Positions 6,242 through 14,520 of a stretch of DNA of 51,218 nucleotides are shown here, piece after piece (position 1 is the first letter of the stretch; each line of letters opens with the position of its first letter). Made by a program: the position numbers and the translations under genes. Where the stretch lies: contig JAGIAD010000017.1 in assembly GCA_017745075.1 (NCBI GenBank), positions 1 through 51,218 of the forward strand, written 5' to 3'. Origin of the DNA: Sphingobacteriaceae bacterium. GTDB lineage: Bacteria; Bacteroidota; Bacteroidia; Sphingobacteriales; Sphingobacteriaceae. The notes under the pieces are model-generated. The model saw only the letters and a program-made list of their open reading frames with translations, made no database searches and was not told the DNA's origin.

Positions 6242-6877
6242 ATGAGCATAAGACTAGGCGATACCGCACCGAATTTCCAAGCCAATACATCCATTGGAGA
6301 AATAGATTTTTACGAATATTTAGGTGATAGCTGGGGAGTACTGTTTTCTCACCCTGCAGATTATACACCCGTTTGTACCACAGAATTGGGAAGAACGGCT
6401 GCGTTAAAAGGTGAGTTTGAAAAAAGAAATGTTAAAGTTTTGGCATTAAGTGTCGATTCTGCCGAATCACATAAAGGATGGATCAACGATATTAATGAAA
6501 CGCAAAATACTTCAGTCGAATTTCCGATTATTGCCGATCCAGATAAAACTGTGGCCAACCTTTATGATATGATTCACCCAAATGCTTCAGAAACGCTAAC
6601 AGTTCGGTCACTGTTTATCATTAGTCCCGATAAAAAGGTGAAATTGATTATTACTTATCCTGCTTCAACTGGCCGGAACTTTAATGAGGTATTGCGCGTA
6701 ATCGATTCCTTACAGCTTACAGCCAATTATAGCGTAGCTACACCTGCCGATTGGAAGGATGGGGAAGATGTAATTGTAGTAAACAGCATTAAAACAGAAG
6801 ATATTCCGGCCAAATTTCCTAAAGGACATCAGGTAATCAAGCCATATTTGCGTACTACACCACAACCGAATAAATAA
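6242..6877 (+). CDS. 1-Cys peroxiredoxin (Prx6-type)
   Basis: The 211-residue protein reduces peroxides through a peroxidatic cysteine, here Cys45 in HPADYTPVCTTELG. That motif and the extended C-terminal region (from about residue 160, containing ADWKDGEDVIVV) are typical of the Prx6 subfamily, which is longer than 2-Cys AhpC types. No CxxC resolving site is visible. The protein has no signal peptide and should be cytoplasmic. The start is ATG at 6242. It stands alone between the terminator at 6109-6143 and the cold shock gene. The protein class is firm; the reductant is unknown. Confidence 0.93.
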   Translation: MSIRLGDTAPNFQANTSIGEIDFYEYLGDSWGVLFSHPADYTPVCTTELGRTAALKGEFEKRNVKVLALSVDSAESHKGWINDINETQNTSVEFPIIADPDKTVANLYDMIHPNASETLTVRSLFIISPDKKVKLIITYPASTGRNFNEVLRVIDSLQLTANYSVATPADWKDGEDVIVVNSIKTEDIPAKFPKGHQVIKPYLRTTPQPNK

Positions 6878-6931
6878 TTTGAGTAATCCATTTTTTTAAC
6901 GCAACATTCTTGTTGAACGGCCAAAAAGGGG

Positions 6932-6961
6932 TTGCATTATAGGTGTAAATTATTATATTTG
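6932..6961 (+). promoter_or_regulatory. Promoter of the cold shock gene (TTG-N19-TATATTTG)
   Basis: TTG at 6932-6934 and TATATTTG at 6954-6961 are separated by 19 nt, a complete match to the Bacteroidota promoter pattern. It implies a 5' leader of about 120 nt before the ATG at 7087, long for this genome. Confidence 0.6.
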
Positions 6962-7086
6962 ATAGTTTTGTTTCAATATTAATGCTCTAACTGATTGTTT
7001 AACCTATTTTAATAGTCAATTGGTTGAATGAAATGCTGATCAAGGCGTAAAAGGTTTATTTATTTTATACAATTTTTTATTTTTTT

Positions 7087-7284
7087 ATGGCAACCGGAAA
7101 AGTTAAGTGGTTTAACACTCAAAAAGGCTTTGGATTTATTGTACAAGAAGACAATAAAGACTTATTTGTACATTTTAAAGATGTTTTAGGTGGAATCGAA
7201 AGCTTGAAAGAGAACGACAAAGTAGAATTTGAAGTAGCTGAAGGCAGAAAAGGTTTACAAGCAGTAAACGTTAAGAAAGTTTAA
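7087..7284 (+). CDS. Cold shock protein (CspA family)
   Basis: A 65-residue single cold-shock domain that binds single-stranded RNA and DNA. It opens MATGKVKWFN and has RNP1 KGFGFI at residues 13-18 and RNP2 LFVHF at 26-30, with the usual aromatic residues. Full length for the family. The predicted promoter leaves an untranslated leader of about 120 nt, AT-rich near the start codon. Long leaders are common in cold-inducible csp mRNAs, so post-transcriptional control is plausible. A terminator hairpin follows at 7317-7345. Confidence 0.95.
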   Translation: MATGKVKWFNTQKGFGFIVQEDNKDLFVHFKDVLGGIESLKENDKVEFEVAEGRKGLQAVNVKKV

Positions 7285-7316
7285 GCAATCATATAAAGAT
7301 TATTTCTCATCCCTGC

Positions 7317-7345
7317 AAAAGGCCTTTCGAAAGAAGGGCTTTTTG
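7317..7345 (+). terminator. Terminator after the cold shock gene
   Basis: AAAAGGCCTT pairs imperfectly with AAGGGCTTTT (one G-G mismatch), around a TCGAAAG-type loop and followed by T residues. Confidence 0.65.
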
Positions 7346-7379
7346 TATTTGTATAGCCTTGTTTGTCATTTTTAAATCT

Positions 7380-7492
7380 GTCGTTATTTCGACCGAAGCG
7401 AAGCAAAATAGAGAAATCTGCTCAAGTTAGATTTAGCTTCGCTGAGCACTGCGTGGCTCCCGGCTCTGTTGCACTATGTTCGAAATGATGAT
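7380..7492. repeat. Palindromic repeat element, divergent single copy
   Basis: It opens TCGTTATTTCGACCGAAGCG and closes TTCGAAATGATGATG, an inverted pair of the same kind as the array at 18-770. It includes AGAGAAATCT and CTTCGCTGAG segments. It sits between the cold shock gene and the stop of the minus-strand methyltransferase gene, in a convergent gap. Confidence 0.6.
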
Positions 7493-7503
7493 GCGCGGAG
7501 ATT

Positions 7504-8691
7504 TTAATAGTATTGTATAATCGAAGCCTTCAAGATTACATTTTCTCCATTTGCAATCTTTGTAAAAATTAAAAACTGTTCCTGGTCGGCCTTGATTTTA
7601 TATTTTTTTACTAAATCCTCAGGCTTTGCCGGGTAATTACGGACAATTACATTTCCTTTTAAATTTGGCTCTTTTTTTAGCTCACCTGTGCTTAATATGG
7701 CCTCAATTTTAAATATACGGCCTGGAAAATCTGTTTTTATAAAATCAGCAGTAAATAGCTGGGTTTGGGCGTGCAACTTGATAAGGTTATAGGTTAGGCC
7801 GATTAAGTTAAAAGCGCCTGATTTTAACAAGGCTGCATCTGGCTCGTATAAGTACCCGCCTGTACCCAGACTTTTAGCAAACTGTATGGTTCCATTGGCT
7901 TCCGATCTGTAGAACGAAAACTCCTTCTCAACCTCATTATTAAGCGTAACTGCAGTTATTTTAGTGTCTTTATCAAATCCCTTGTCGATTATCCATAAAA
8001 GCTCTTTGCACTCATTTTTAACACTTATAATCTGTATTTCACTCACCTGGCTCAATTCTGCCAATCCTGCTGAAATATCCAGTAAAGGAGCTGTTTTGAT
8101 GATAATCCTCGACGTATTTTTTAATAATGCATCCAAGTTAGTCACTACATCGGGTGTACAGTCTTTCAGCATAAAAACCTTGCCTTTTTCTGCTCTGCGT
8201 GCCGGATCTACATAGATGGTATCGAAAAACGAACTGGTATGCCCGATATAAGCAATTCCGTCTCCCGCTTCGAATCTGATATTTTTTGCGCCCAATACCT
8301 GTGCATTGTTTTGTGCTATTGCTGATAGTTCTGGGTTGATTTCATAATGGATAACTTCTTTTACTTTTTTGGCAAAATAATGGGTATCTATACCAAAACC
8401 ACCCGTAATATCGATTAAGCTATTTCCTTTGGCCAATTTTGATTTATATCTTGCGGTAACTTCAGACGAAGTTTGTTCGATGGATAAAACAGGAGGGTAA
8501 TAGATGTTTTCTGTACTGAACCAAGTGGGTAATTTCTTTTCTGATTTCTTTTTTGCGGTAATCTGAGTGGCCAATTCTGCCGGAGTAATGCCTTCGAAAG
8601 GACTTTTGGCCAAAGCAATTTGATTCACATCGGTATTTAAGTTAGCGTTGATGTAATCTTGTACGGCTTTGGTCAAAAGTTTATCGTTCAT
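7504..8691 (-). CDS. Class I SAM-dependent methyltransferase, PG_1098/THUMP-like type
   Basis: The 395-residue protein has a Rossmann methyltransferase core: DITGGFGID at residues 94-102 (SAM-binding glycine loop), HYEINPELSAIAQNNAQ near 115-131, and YVDPARR at 160-166 as the catalytic-type motif. An N-terminal helical part (1-80) and a C-terminal part from about 290 resemble the ferredoxin-like and THUMP-like domains of Bacteroidota homologs. DPAR-type motifs are seen in RNA-modifying enzymes, so a nucleic acid substrate is likely but unproven. The start is ATG at 8691. Upstream lies a palindromic element that separates it from lysC. The fold is firm; the substrate is unknown. Confidence 0.85.
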   Translation of the reverse strand: MNDKLLTKAVQDYINANLNTDVNQIALAKSPFEGITPAELATQITAKKKSEKKLPTWFSTENIYYPPVLSIEQTSSEVTARYKSKLAKGNSLIDITGGFGIDTHYFAKKVKEVIHYEINPELSAIAQNNAQVLGAKNIRFEAGDGIAYIGHTSSFFDTIYVDPARRAEKGKVFMLKDCTPDVVTNLDALLKNTSRIIIKTAPLLDISAGLAELSQVSEIQIISVKNECKELLWIIDKGFDKDTKITAVTLNNEVEKEFSFYRSEANGTIQFAKSLGTGGYLYEPDAALLKSGAFNLIGLTYNLIKLHAQTQLFTADFIKTDFPGRIFKIEAILSTGELKKEPNLKGNVIVRNYPAKPEDLVKKYKIKADQEQFLIFTKIANGENVILKASIIQYY

Positions 8692-8720
8692 TTTTTTGCT
8701 GTTTTCATTTCAAAAGAGGT

Positions 8721-8794
8721 CGTCTTTTCGACTGGAGTGCAACGAAATGGAGAAATCTGTTTAGATAGATTTCTCCACTGCGGTCGAAATGACG
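8721..8794. repeat. Palindromic repeat element, single copy
   Basis: CGTCTTTTCGAC at 8721 and GTCGAAATGACG ending at 8794 form outer arms; GGAGAAATCT and AGATTTCTCC form inner arms around a short centre. It is the compact form of the unit repeated at 18-770. It could fold in RNA and act as an attenuator between lysC and the next gene. Confidence 0.75.
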
Positions 8795-8823
8795 AACCTG
8801 GTTAATCTTCGGAATGACCAAAT

Positions 8824-10092
8824 TTATGCGGTTCTATTCTTCATCACCATCTGGCAGGTATGACGGCTTTTCACTTCAAGTAAAATATCTTTTTCAACCG
8901 TTACACGATCAATGGTCTGTTGGTTATAATAACGGATGGTTACCAGTTCCAGTCCTTTGTTATATTTTACCGTAAACTCGTGAGACAGGTCTTTAATCAA
9001 TTTTTCAATCTGAACAGGATGATCATCAACACTTACCGAAAAGCTGATGGCAGAGTTAAGCATGGTATTGATTTTTATTTTATGCCTGTGAAAAAGATCA
9101 AAAATATTGCTCAGGTTCTCTTCGATAATAAAGGAATAATCTTTAGGGAAGATAGAAATCAACGCCTGGTTAACCTTGAAAATAAAAGAAGGGATGGGCA
9201 AAGGATTGCTTTCTTTGGTAATCGCAGTTCCTGAACCTTCTGGCTGTATAAATGACCGTACAAAAAGCGGAATGCCTTTATTTTGAAGCGGTTTTATCGT
9301 TTTTGGGTGAATTACCGTAGCACCATAATAAGTAAGTTCTATAGCATCATGGTAAGAAAGCTGAGCTATTTTTTCAGTTTCATCAAACCATTTTGGATCT
9401 GCATTTAATACACCGGGAACGTCTTTCCAGATGGTTAAAGCTGCTGCATCCAAGCAAGAAGCAAATATGGCTGCTGAATAATCAGAACCTTCGCGACCTA
9501 ATGTGGTGGTGTAATTTTCGCTTGTTCCGCCAATAAAGCCTTGTGTTACAATGATATTGTCGGATAGGAGCGGTACTAAATCTTTCTGTATAATCTGATT
9601 GGTCTTTAACCAGTCTACTTTACCTTCACGGTAAGTATTATCGGTCTGGATGTAATTACGTGCATCGGCCCAAAGCGATTTATTCCCCGTTTCATTTAAC
9701 CAGGCTGCCACAATTTTAGTAGAAACTACCTCACCGATGGATACAATCTGATCATAAATATAATCAGGATTATGATCAGGTTCATCTTCAATCAGCCAAT
9801 CGATTTCGACGAAGGTGTTGGCTACCTCATCATAAACGGGATGGTGTTTACCCTGGAAAAGTTCATCTATAATGCTGAAATGAAAATGTTTGATTTCTTC
9901 AAAAATTGTATGTGCTTCATCGCTTTGAGCAAGAAATGCCTGAGTAAGGTCTTCCAATCTGTTGGTGATTTTGCCCATGGCAGAAACGACGATCAACAGT
10001 TTTCCCTTTTTGTAATCGCGTACAATATTGGCCAGGTTTTTTACACCTGCGGCATCTTTTACTGAGGCACCTCCAAACTTAAATATATCCAT
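8824..10092 (-). CDS. lysC: Aspartate kinase (monofunctional, ACT-containing)
   Basis: The 422-residue protein phosphorylates L-aspartate, the entry step to lysine, threonine, methionine and diaminopimelate. The kinase signature KFGGASV is at residues 5-11, and TTLGREGSDYSAA and WKDVPGVLNADPK are further nucleotide/substrate motifs. From about residue 305 the sequence looks like ACT-type regulatory domains. No homoserine dehydrogenase part follows, so it is monofunctional. The start ATG (10092) lies 1 nt after the stop of the GNAT gene, so it is the last gene of a tight three-gene operon. Feedback control by an amino acid through ACT is expected for the family; which one cannot be read here. 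Confidence 0.93.
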   Translation of the reverse strand: MDIFKFGGASVKDAAGVKNLANIVRDYKKGKLLIVVSAMGKITNRLEDLTQAFLAQSDEAHTIFEEIKHFHFSIIDELFQGKHHPVYDEVANTFVEIDWLIEDEPDHNPDYIYDQIVSIGEVVSTKIVAAWLNETGNKSLWADARNYIQTDNTYREGKVDWLKTNQIIQKDLVPLLSDNIIVTQGFIGGTSENYTTTLGREGSDYSAAIFASCLDAAALTIWKDVPGVLNADPKWFDETEKIAQLSYHDAIELTYYGATVIHPKTIKPLQNKGIPLFVRSFIQPEGSGTAITKESNPLPIPSFIFKVNQALISIFPKDYSFIIEENLSNIFDLFHRHKIKINTMLNSAISFSVSVDDHPVQIEKLIKDLSHEFTVKYNKGLELVTIRYYNQQTIDRVTVEKDILLEVKSRHTCQMVMKNRTA

Positions 10093-10093
10093 A

Positions 10094-10561
10094 TTAAAAT
10101 GCCTTGATCTGTTCTTTAGAGAAAGCAGCGTTTAGCCATCCACTTTCTAAATGTGCATTATATTTATTGTAGAAGTTAATTGCAGGTTCATTCCAGTCTA
10201 ATACCTGCCAAACCATACCGCTATAGTTGCCGTTTTTAGCTTCTTCTATTACTTTTTCGAATAATACTTTGCCCAGCCCTTTTCCTCTGAATTCTTCTGT
10301 TACAATAAAATCTTCGAGGTATAACCTGCAGCCTTTCCAGGTGGAATAGCGGGTGTAATATAGGGCAAAACCAACAATTTTATCGTCTACTTCAGCAACA
10401 AAAGCCTTCCAAACAGGTTGTTGGCCAAAACCGGCTTCTATAAAGTGTTCTAAAGTAACGGTAACTTCTTCGGGGGCACGTTCGTAAACGGCAAGCTCAT
10501 TAATCAGTTCTAATATTCTTGGGCAATCTTCAGCGGTTGCAAACCTGATGTTAAAGTTCAT
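10094..10561 (-). CDS. GNAT family N-acetyltransferase (diamine/thialysine acetyltransferase-like)
   Basis: The 155-residue protein is a single GNAT domain that moves acetyl from acetyl-CoA to an amine. The acetyl-CoA loop is FRGKGLGKVLF at about residues 96-106, following LYLEDFIVTEE. The region WQVLDWNEPAINFYNKYNA is the conserved motif B. The start RFATAEDCPRILELINELA and the LYLED segment resemble the SSAT group, which acetylates polyamines or thialysine. The gene sits between yggS (1 nt gap) and lysC (1 nt gap), so the three are probably translated together. The link to lysine-like amines is suggestive only. Confidence 0.85.
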   Translation of the reverse strand: MNFNIRFATAEDCPRILELINELAVYERAPEEVTVTLEHFIEAGFGQQPVWKAFVAEVDDKIVGFALYYTRYSTWKGCRLYLEDFIVTEEFRGKGLGKVLFEKVIEEAKNGNYSGMVWQVLDWNEPAINFYNKYNAHLESGWLNAAFSKEQIKAF

Positions 10562-10562
10562 A

Positions 10563-11264
10563 TTAATTGGCAGAAATGTTGTTTTTGAAATGCTTGATTA
10601 TCCTTTTTCCGAAAATACTGCTGCCAATACGCACCATGGTACTGCCTTCTTCGATCGCAATTTTATAATCGGCACTCATTCCGGTAGATATTTCTTTAAA
10701 AGAATCTTCTTTACGGAAAAAGCTTGCTTTTATGCCTTCAAAAAATACTTTTAGTTCGTTAAACTCAAGGGTAATCTGTTTTTGATTCTTGGTATTGGTG
10801 GCAATGCCCATCAAACCTACAATGCGGATGTTTTTTAAAGCTGCATATTCTTCTGCACGCAATAATTCGATCACTTCATCAAAGCCCAGCCCGAATTTAG
10901 TGTCTTCATCAGCAATGTAAACCTGTAATAAACAATCAATTACCCTTTTGTTTTTTGCTGCCTGCTTATTAATTTCCTGTAACAGTTTCAAACTGTCTAC
11001 TCCATGTATCAGTTTTACAAATGGTGCAATGTATTTTACTTTATTGGTTTGTAGATGGCCTATCAAGTGCCATTCGATATCTTTAGGAAGCTGCGCTTCT
11101 TTGTCGACCATTTCCTGTACATGGTTTTCTCCAAAAATGCGCTGTCCGGCATGGTATGCTTCTAAAATAGATTCTATTGACTGGGTTTTTGAAACCGCAA
11201 TCAGTTTTACCCCCTCAGATTCAACTTCGCTTTTATATTGTTTAAGATTATCAGCTATGCTCAT
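10563..11264 (-). CDS. YggS/PLPBP family pyridoxal phosphate homeostasis protein
   Basis: The 233-residue protein has the alanine-racemase-like barrel of the YggS family. Lys26 in LIAVSKTQS is the PLP-binding lysine. FGENHVQE (44-51), WHLIGHLQTNK (65-75) and STGMSADYKIAIEEGSTMVR are the family signatures. These proteins bind PLP without a known enzymatic reaction and affect cellular B6 and amino acid balance. The start is ATG at 11264; it is the first gene of an operon with the GNAT and lysC genes. The promoter region (11265-11334) is shared with the divergent lipoprotein gene. Confidence 0.92.
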   Translation of the reverse strand: MSIADNLKQYKSEVESEGVKLIAVSKTQSIESILEAYHAGQRIFGENHVQEMVDKEAQLPKDIEWHLIGHLQTNKVKYIAPFVKLIHGVDSLKLLQEINKQAAKNKRVIDCLLQVYIADEDTKFGLGFDEVIELLRAEEYAALKNIRIVGLMGIATNTKNQKQITLEFNELKVFFEGIKASFFRKEDSFKEISTGMSADYKIAIEEGSTMVRIGSSIFGKRIIKHFKNNISAN

Positions 11265-11334
11265 TTATAACTATTTTTGGTAAAATTAATAACCTTACCA
11301 TAATTTGGGGCAAAAAATAATATTTTAATTAAGG

Positions 11335-11898
11335 ATGAAGAGATTACTATGGGTTTTAATGACAGTCATATTATGGTGCGGTTGTAAACAGAGCATACCT
11401 GACGACATTATCAAACCTGATAAGATGGAAAAGATTTTATACGATATACACATTGTTGACGGTTATGTTGCAAATATTTACGTGGCAGATTCTGCAAAGA
11501 AAGTTGCAGCAGCTTATTATAAAGGTATTTATAAAAAATTTGGGGTAGATTCTGCTCAATACAATAAGAGTCTTTTGTGGTATAATACCAATCCGAAAGA
11601 ACTTGAGCCAATTTATAAAAACATACAGAAATCTTTAACCAAACAGAAAAAAGCGGTAGAGATTGCTGATAAAATGATCCAAAAAAAGAAATTTAAGGCA
11701 GATTCATTGGTGATTGCGAAGAAATTTAAGGCCGATTCTCTCGCCATCAGGAAGAAAATGAAACCAGATTCTTTATCGAAAGTAAAAGCGACAGCAGAGA
11801 TTGCAAAAAAGAAAAAACAGGCCGATTCGCTCATTAATATAAAGAAAACGGAGTCAATACAAGCGGTTTCGCCTACTACTCCGGTACCAGTACAATAA
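11335..11898 (+). CDS. DUF4296 domain lipoprotein
   Basis: A 187-residue lipoprotein: the signal ends in the lipobox WCGC with Cys17. Residues 25-115 match the DUF4296 pattern common in Bacteroidota (IIKPDKMEKILYDIHIVDGY, then YYKGIYKKFGVDSAQYNKSLLWY). The last 70 residues are a Lys-rich tail with repeated KFKADSL and KPDSLSK units, probably helical or disordered. Function is unknown for the domain. It starts 70 nt from the divergent yggS and ends 6 nt before mutS2, so it is co-transcribed with mutS2. No mechanistic link between the two is known to me. Confidence 0.85.
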   Translation: MKRLLWVLMTVILWCGCKQSIPDDIIKPDKMEKILYDIHIVDGYVANIYVADSAKKVAAAYYKGIYKKFGVDSAQYNKSLLWYNTNPKELEPIYKNIQKSLTKQKKAVEIADKMIQKKKFKADSLVIAKKFKADSLAIRKKMKPDSLSKVKATAEIAKKKKQADSLINIKKTESIQAVSPTTPVPVQ

Positions 11899-11904
11899 AA
11901 TAAT

Positions 11905-14283
11905 ATGTTATATCCCGATAATTGTTTAGAACGTTTAGGTTTTGTAGAGATCAGGCAGCTGATCAGCAAACATTGTTTGAGTCCGATGGGACAAACAATG
12001 GTGAGCAAGATGCAGGTGATGAACCGTTTTGATCAGATAGATAAATTTTTACGACAAACAAACGAATTTAAGAGCATCCTGCAAAATCAGGAGCCTTTAC
12101 AGATCAATACTTTTTTTGATATTAAATCGCTGGTTGAAAAAATCAGGGTAGAAGGTACTTACCTGTTGGAAGATGAGTGGTTTCAGGTATATACTTCCTT
12201 ACAGACCGTTTTTTCGGTACTGCGCTTTTTTGAAGAAAGGGCAGAAGTTTATCCAACGCTCGAAGCTTTATTTGAGCATTTGCCGATCGAAAAAGCAATT
12301 CTCCGTAAAATAGAGGCAGTAATTGATGCCAAAGGCAAGATTAAGCCCAATGCATCGAAAGAATTGCAGGAAATTACCACAGCCATCTCCAAAACCGAAC
12401 AGGATGTGCGTAAGCGCATGGATTCTATATACAAACAGGCCATTGCCAATAATTGGGTTGCCGATGGCAGTTTAACCATTCGTGATGGCAGGATGTGTAT
12501 ACCGGTTTTAGCCGAAAATAAGCGAAAAGTAAAAGGTTTTGTGCACGATGAGTCTGCTACGGGGCAGACCGTCTATATTGAGCCGGAAGAGGTTTTTGCC
12601 TTAAATAATAAGCTGCGCGATTTAGAATTCGATAAACGCCGCGAGATCATCAAGATTTTAATTGCGTTAACAGATGATCTCCGCCCGTATTCACCATTGC
12701 TGCTTTCTTACCACGGTTTCCTTACTAAATTGGATTTTGTACGGGCCAAAGCATTATTTGCTTTAGATATTGAAGCTGAAATGCCGGGCTTATTAAAGGA
12801 GCCGAAAACGAAGCTGATCAATGCAAGGCACCCTTTGTTATCGATCTCTTTTGCAGCCGAAAAGAAAACCGTAACCCCCTTAAATATTCATATCGATTCA
12901 GAAACACGTGTCGTTTTGGTATCAGGACCCAATGCCGGTGGTAAATCTGTTTGTATGAAAACGGTTGGTTTATTGCAGATTATGTTGCAGACCGGTTTGT
13001 TGATTCCTGCTGATGCGAACAGCGAAGTGGGGATATTTGAGAATATTTTTGCCGATATCGGCGACGATCAATCGATAGAAAGCGATTTGAGTACCTACAG
13101 TGCACACCTGAAAAAGATGCGTTATTTTGTAGAACATGCCTCGCCAAAAACAATGGTATTGATTGATGAGTTTGGTACAGGTACTGATCCGCAATTTGGT
13201 GGGCCAATGGCAGAGGCTGTTTTGGAAGTGTTGAACAATAAAAAAGTTAGGGGGGTAATTACCACCCATTATTCTAATTTAAAGCTATTTGCAGGAAATA
13301 CGCCGGGGTTGGAAAATGCATCGATGCTTTTTGATAATGCAAAGATGAAACCCCTTTACATTTTAGAAATGGGCAAACCCGGTAGTTCTTATGCTTTCGA
13401 AATTGCACAGAATATTGGTTTGCCAAAAGAAGTGATCCAGTTGGCGAAAGAGAAAACAGGTTCTAACCAGAACCGGGTAGATACGATGCTGGTGGACCTG
13501 GAACGCGAAAAGAAAAATGTTTACGATGCGAAAGTAAGCTTGGCTAATCAGCAGAATAAGGCTAAAAACCTGGTTGCAGAAAATGAAAAGTTAAAAACAT
13601 TTTTAGAGGAAAATAAAAAAATCCTGATTAAGGAGGCGAAGCAAGAGGCACAGAATATTATTAAAAACGCCAATAAATTAGTAGAGAATACCATTGCCGA
13701 GATTAAGGAAAAACAGGCTGATAAGGAAGTAACTAAGGCGCTCCGCCAAAACCTGCAACGGGAGTTGGTTAAGAATTCTGTACCTAAAGAGCGACCAAAG
13801 CCGGCGCCAGTGGTGGTGGGAGGCGAAATTGAAGTGGGCGACCTGGTAAAATTTATAGACAGTGAAACCATTGGTCAGGTTTTGGAAATTAACCGGAACG
13901 AACTGGTTTTGGCTATTGGCGATCTGCGATCGACAGTTAAAAAGAACCGCGTACAAAAAGTAAGTAATCGGGAAGCTAAAAAAGTGATGCAGAGCAGTGC
14001 AAATTCGTTTGCCGGACGCATGAACGAAGCGGTATCAGACTTCAGGGCTGAATTGGACCTGCGTGGAAAACGCACGGAAGATGCTTTGTTCGAGGTTGAA
14101 AAATACCTGGATAAAGCGATTATGCTCGGTTTCCCTTCCATTAAACTGATACATGGTAAGGGTGATGGGATATTGAGAAAGATGATCAGGGAGTATTTAC
14201 GGAAATATAGCCAGGTAAACAGGATGGAAGATGAACACGCTGATAGGGGCGGAGACGGGATAACCTATGTGTATTTGAACTAG
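11905..14283 (+). CDS. mutS2: Endonuclease MutS2
   Basis: The 792-residue protein has the MutS-like core and ATPase domain but lacks the mismatch-recognition domain. Walker A GPNAGGKS lies at about 341-348 and Walker B LIDEFGTGTDP at about 419. A charged coiled-coil stretch (about 530-640) follows. The C-terminal Smr nuclease domain (about 715-792) contains LDLRGKRTEDA and IHGKGDGILRK. In other bacteria MutS2 suppresses recombination or rescues collided ribosomes through its Smr domain; which applies here is not visible. Full length. The start is ATG at 11905, 6 nt after the DUF4296 gene. Confidence 0.95.
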   Translation: MLYPDNCLERLGFVEIRQLISKHCLSPMGQTMVSKMQVMNRFDQIDKFLRQTNEFKSILQNQEPLQINTFFDIKSLVEKIRVEGTYLLEDEWFQVYTSLQTVFSVLRFFEERAEVYPTLEALFEHLPIEKAILRKIEAVIDAKGKIKPNASKELQEITTAISKTEQDVRKRMDSIYKQAIANNWVADGSLTIRDGRMCIPVLAENKRKVKGFVHDESATGQTVYIEPEEVFALNNKLRDLEFDKRREIIKILIALTDDLRPYSPLLLSYHGFLTKLDFVRAKALFALDIEAEMPGLLKEPKTKLINARHPLLSISFAAEKKTVTPLNIHIDSETRVVLVSGPNAGGKSVCMKTVGLLQIMLQTGLLIPADANSEVGIFENIFADIGDDQSIESDLSTYSAHLKKMRYFVEHASPKTMVLIDEFGTGTDPQFGGPMAEAVLEVLNNKKVRGVITTHYSNLKLFAGNTPGLENASMLFDNAKMKPLYILEMGKPGSSYAFEIAQNIGLPKEVIQLAKEKTGSNQNRVDTMLVDLEREKKNVYDAKVSLANQQNKAKNLVAENEKLKTFLEENKKILIKEAKQEAQNIIKNANKLVENTIAEIKEKQADKEVTKALRQNLQRELVKNSVPKERPKPAPVVVGGEIEVGDLVKFIDSETIGQVLEINRNELVLAIGDLRSTVKKNRVQKVSNREAKKVMQSSANSFAGRMNEAVSDFRAELDLRGKRTEDALFEVEKYLDKAIMLGFPSIKLIHGKGDGILRKMIREYLRKYSQVNRMEDEHADRGGDGITYVYLN

Positions 14284-14315
14284 GTGGGATTTAAGATGCA
14301 AGACATGGGGTGATA

Positions 14316-14388
14316 GTGTAGATCCTTCATCTCTATCTGACTGCAAAGTAGTAGAGATCCTTCGACTCCGCTCAGGATGACAAAGTAG
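14316..14388. repeat. Short palindromic repeat remnant (GATCCTTC/GGATGAC type)
   Basis: TAGAGATCCTTCGACTCCGC and CTCAGGATGAC form the familiar half of the Bacteroidota intergenic palindrome; a degenerate GTAGATCCTTCATCTC copy precedes it. It lies between mutS2 and the sugar dehydrogenase gene. Confidence 0.5.
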
Positions 14389-14390
14389 TG

Positions 14391-14428
14391 GTGTCGGATG
14401 TTGCCATCTGACACTAAATCAATTTTTT
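14391..14428 (+). terminator. Probable terminator after mutS2
   Basis: GTGTCGGATG (14391-14400) pairs fully with CATCTGACAC (14405-14414), including one G-U, around a TTGC loop. A T run follows 7 nt later. The gap to the T run lowers confidence. Confidence 0.5.
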
Positions 14429-14520
14429 TGAGAAAACTATCGGGTATCAGCAACTGGCAGCAATCCAGAAAATTAAAACTTTTATAGTTGTAACTGTGTT
14501 ATTTTTAAAACGTTACGGCT

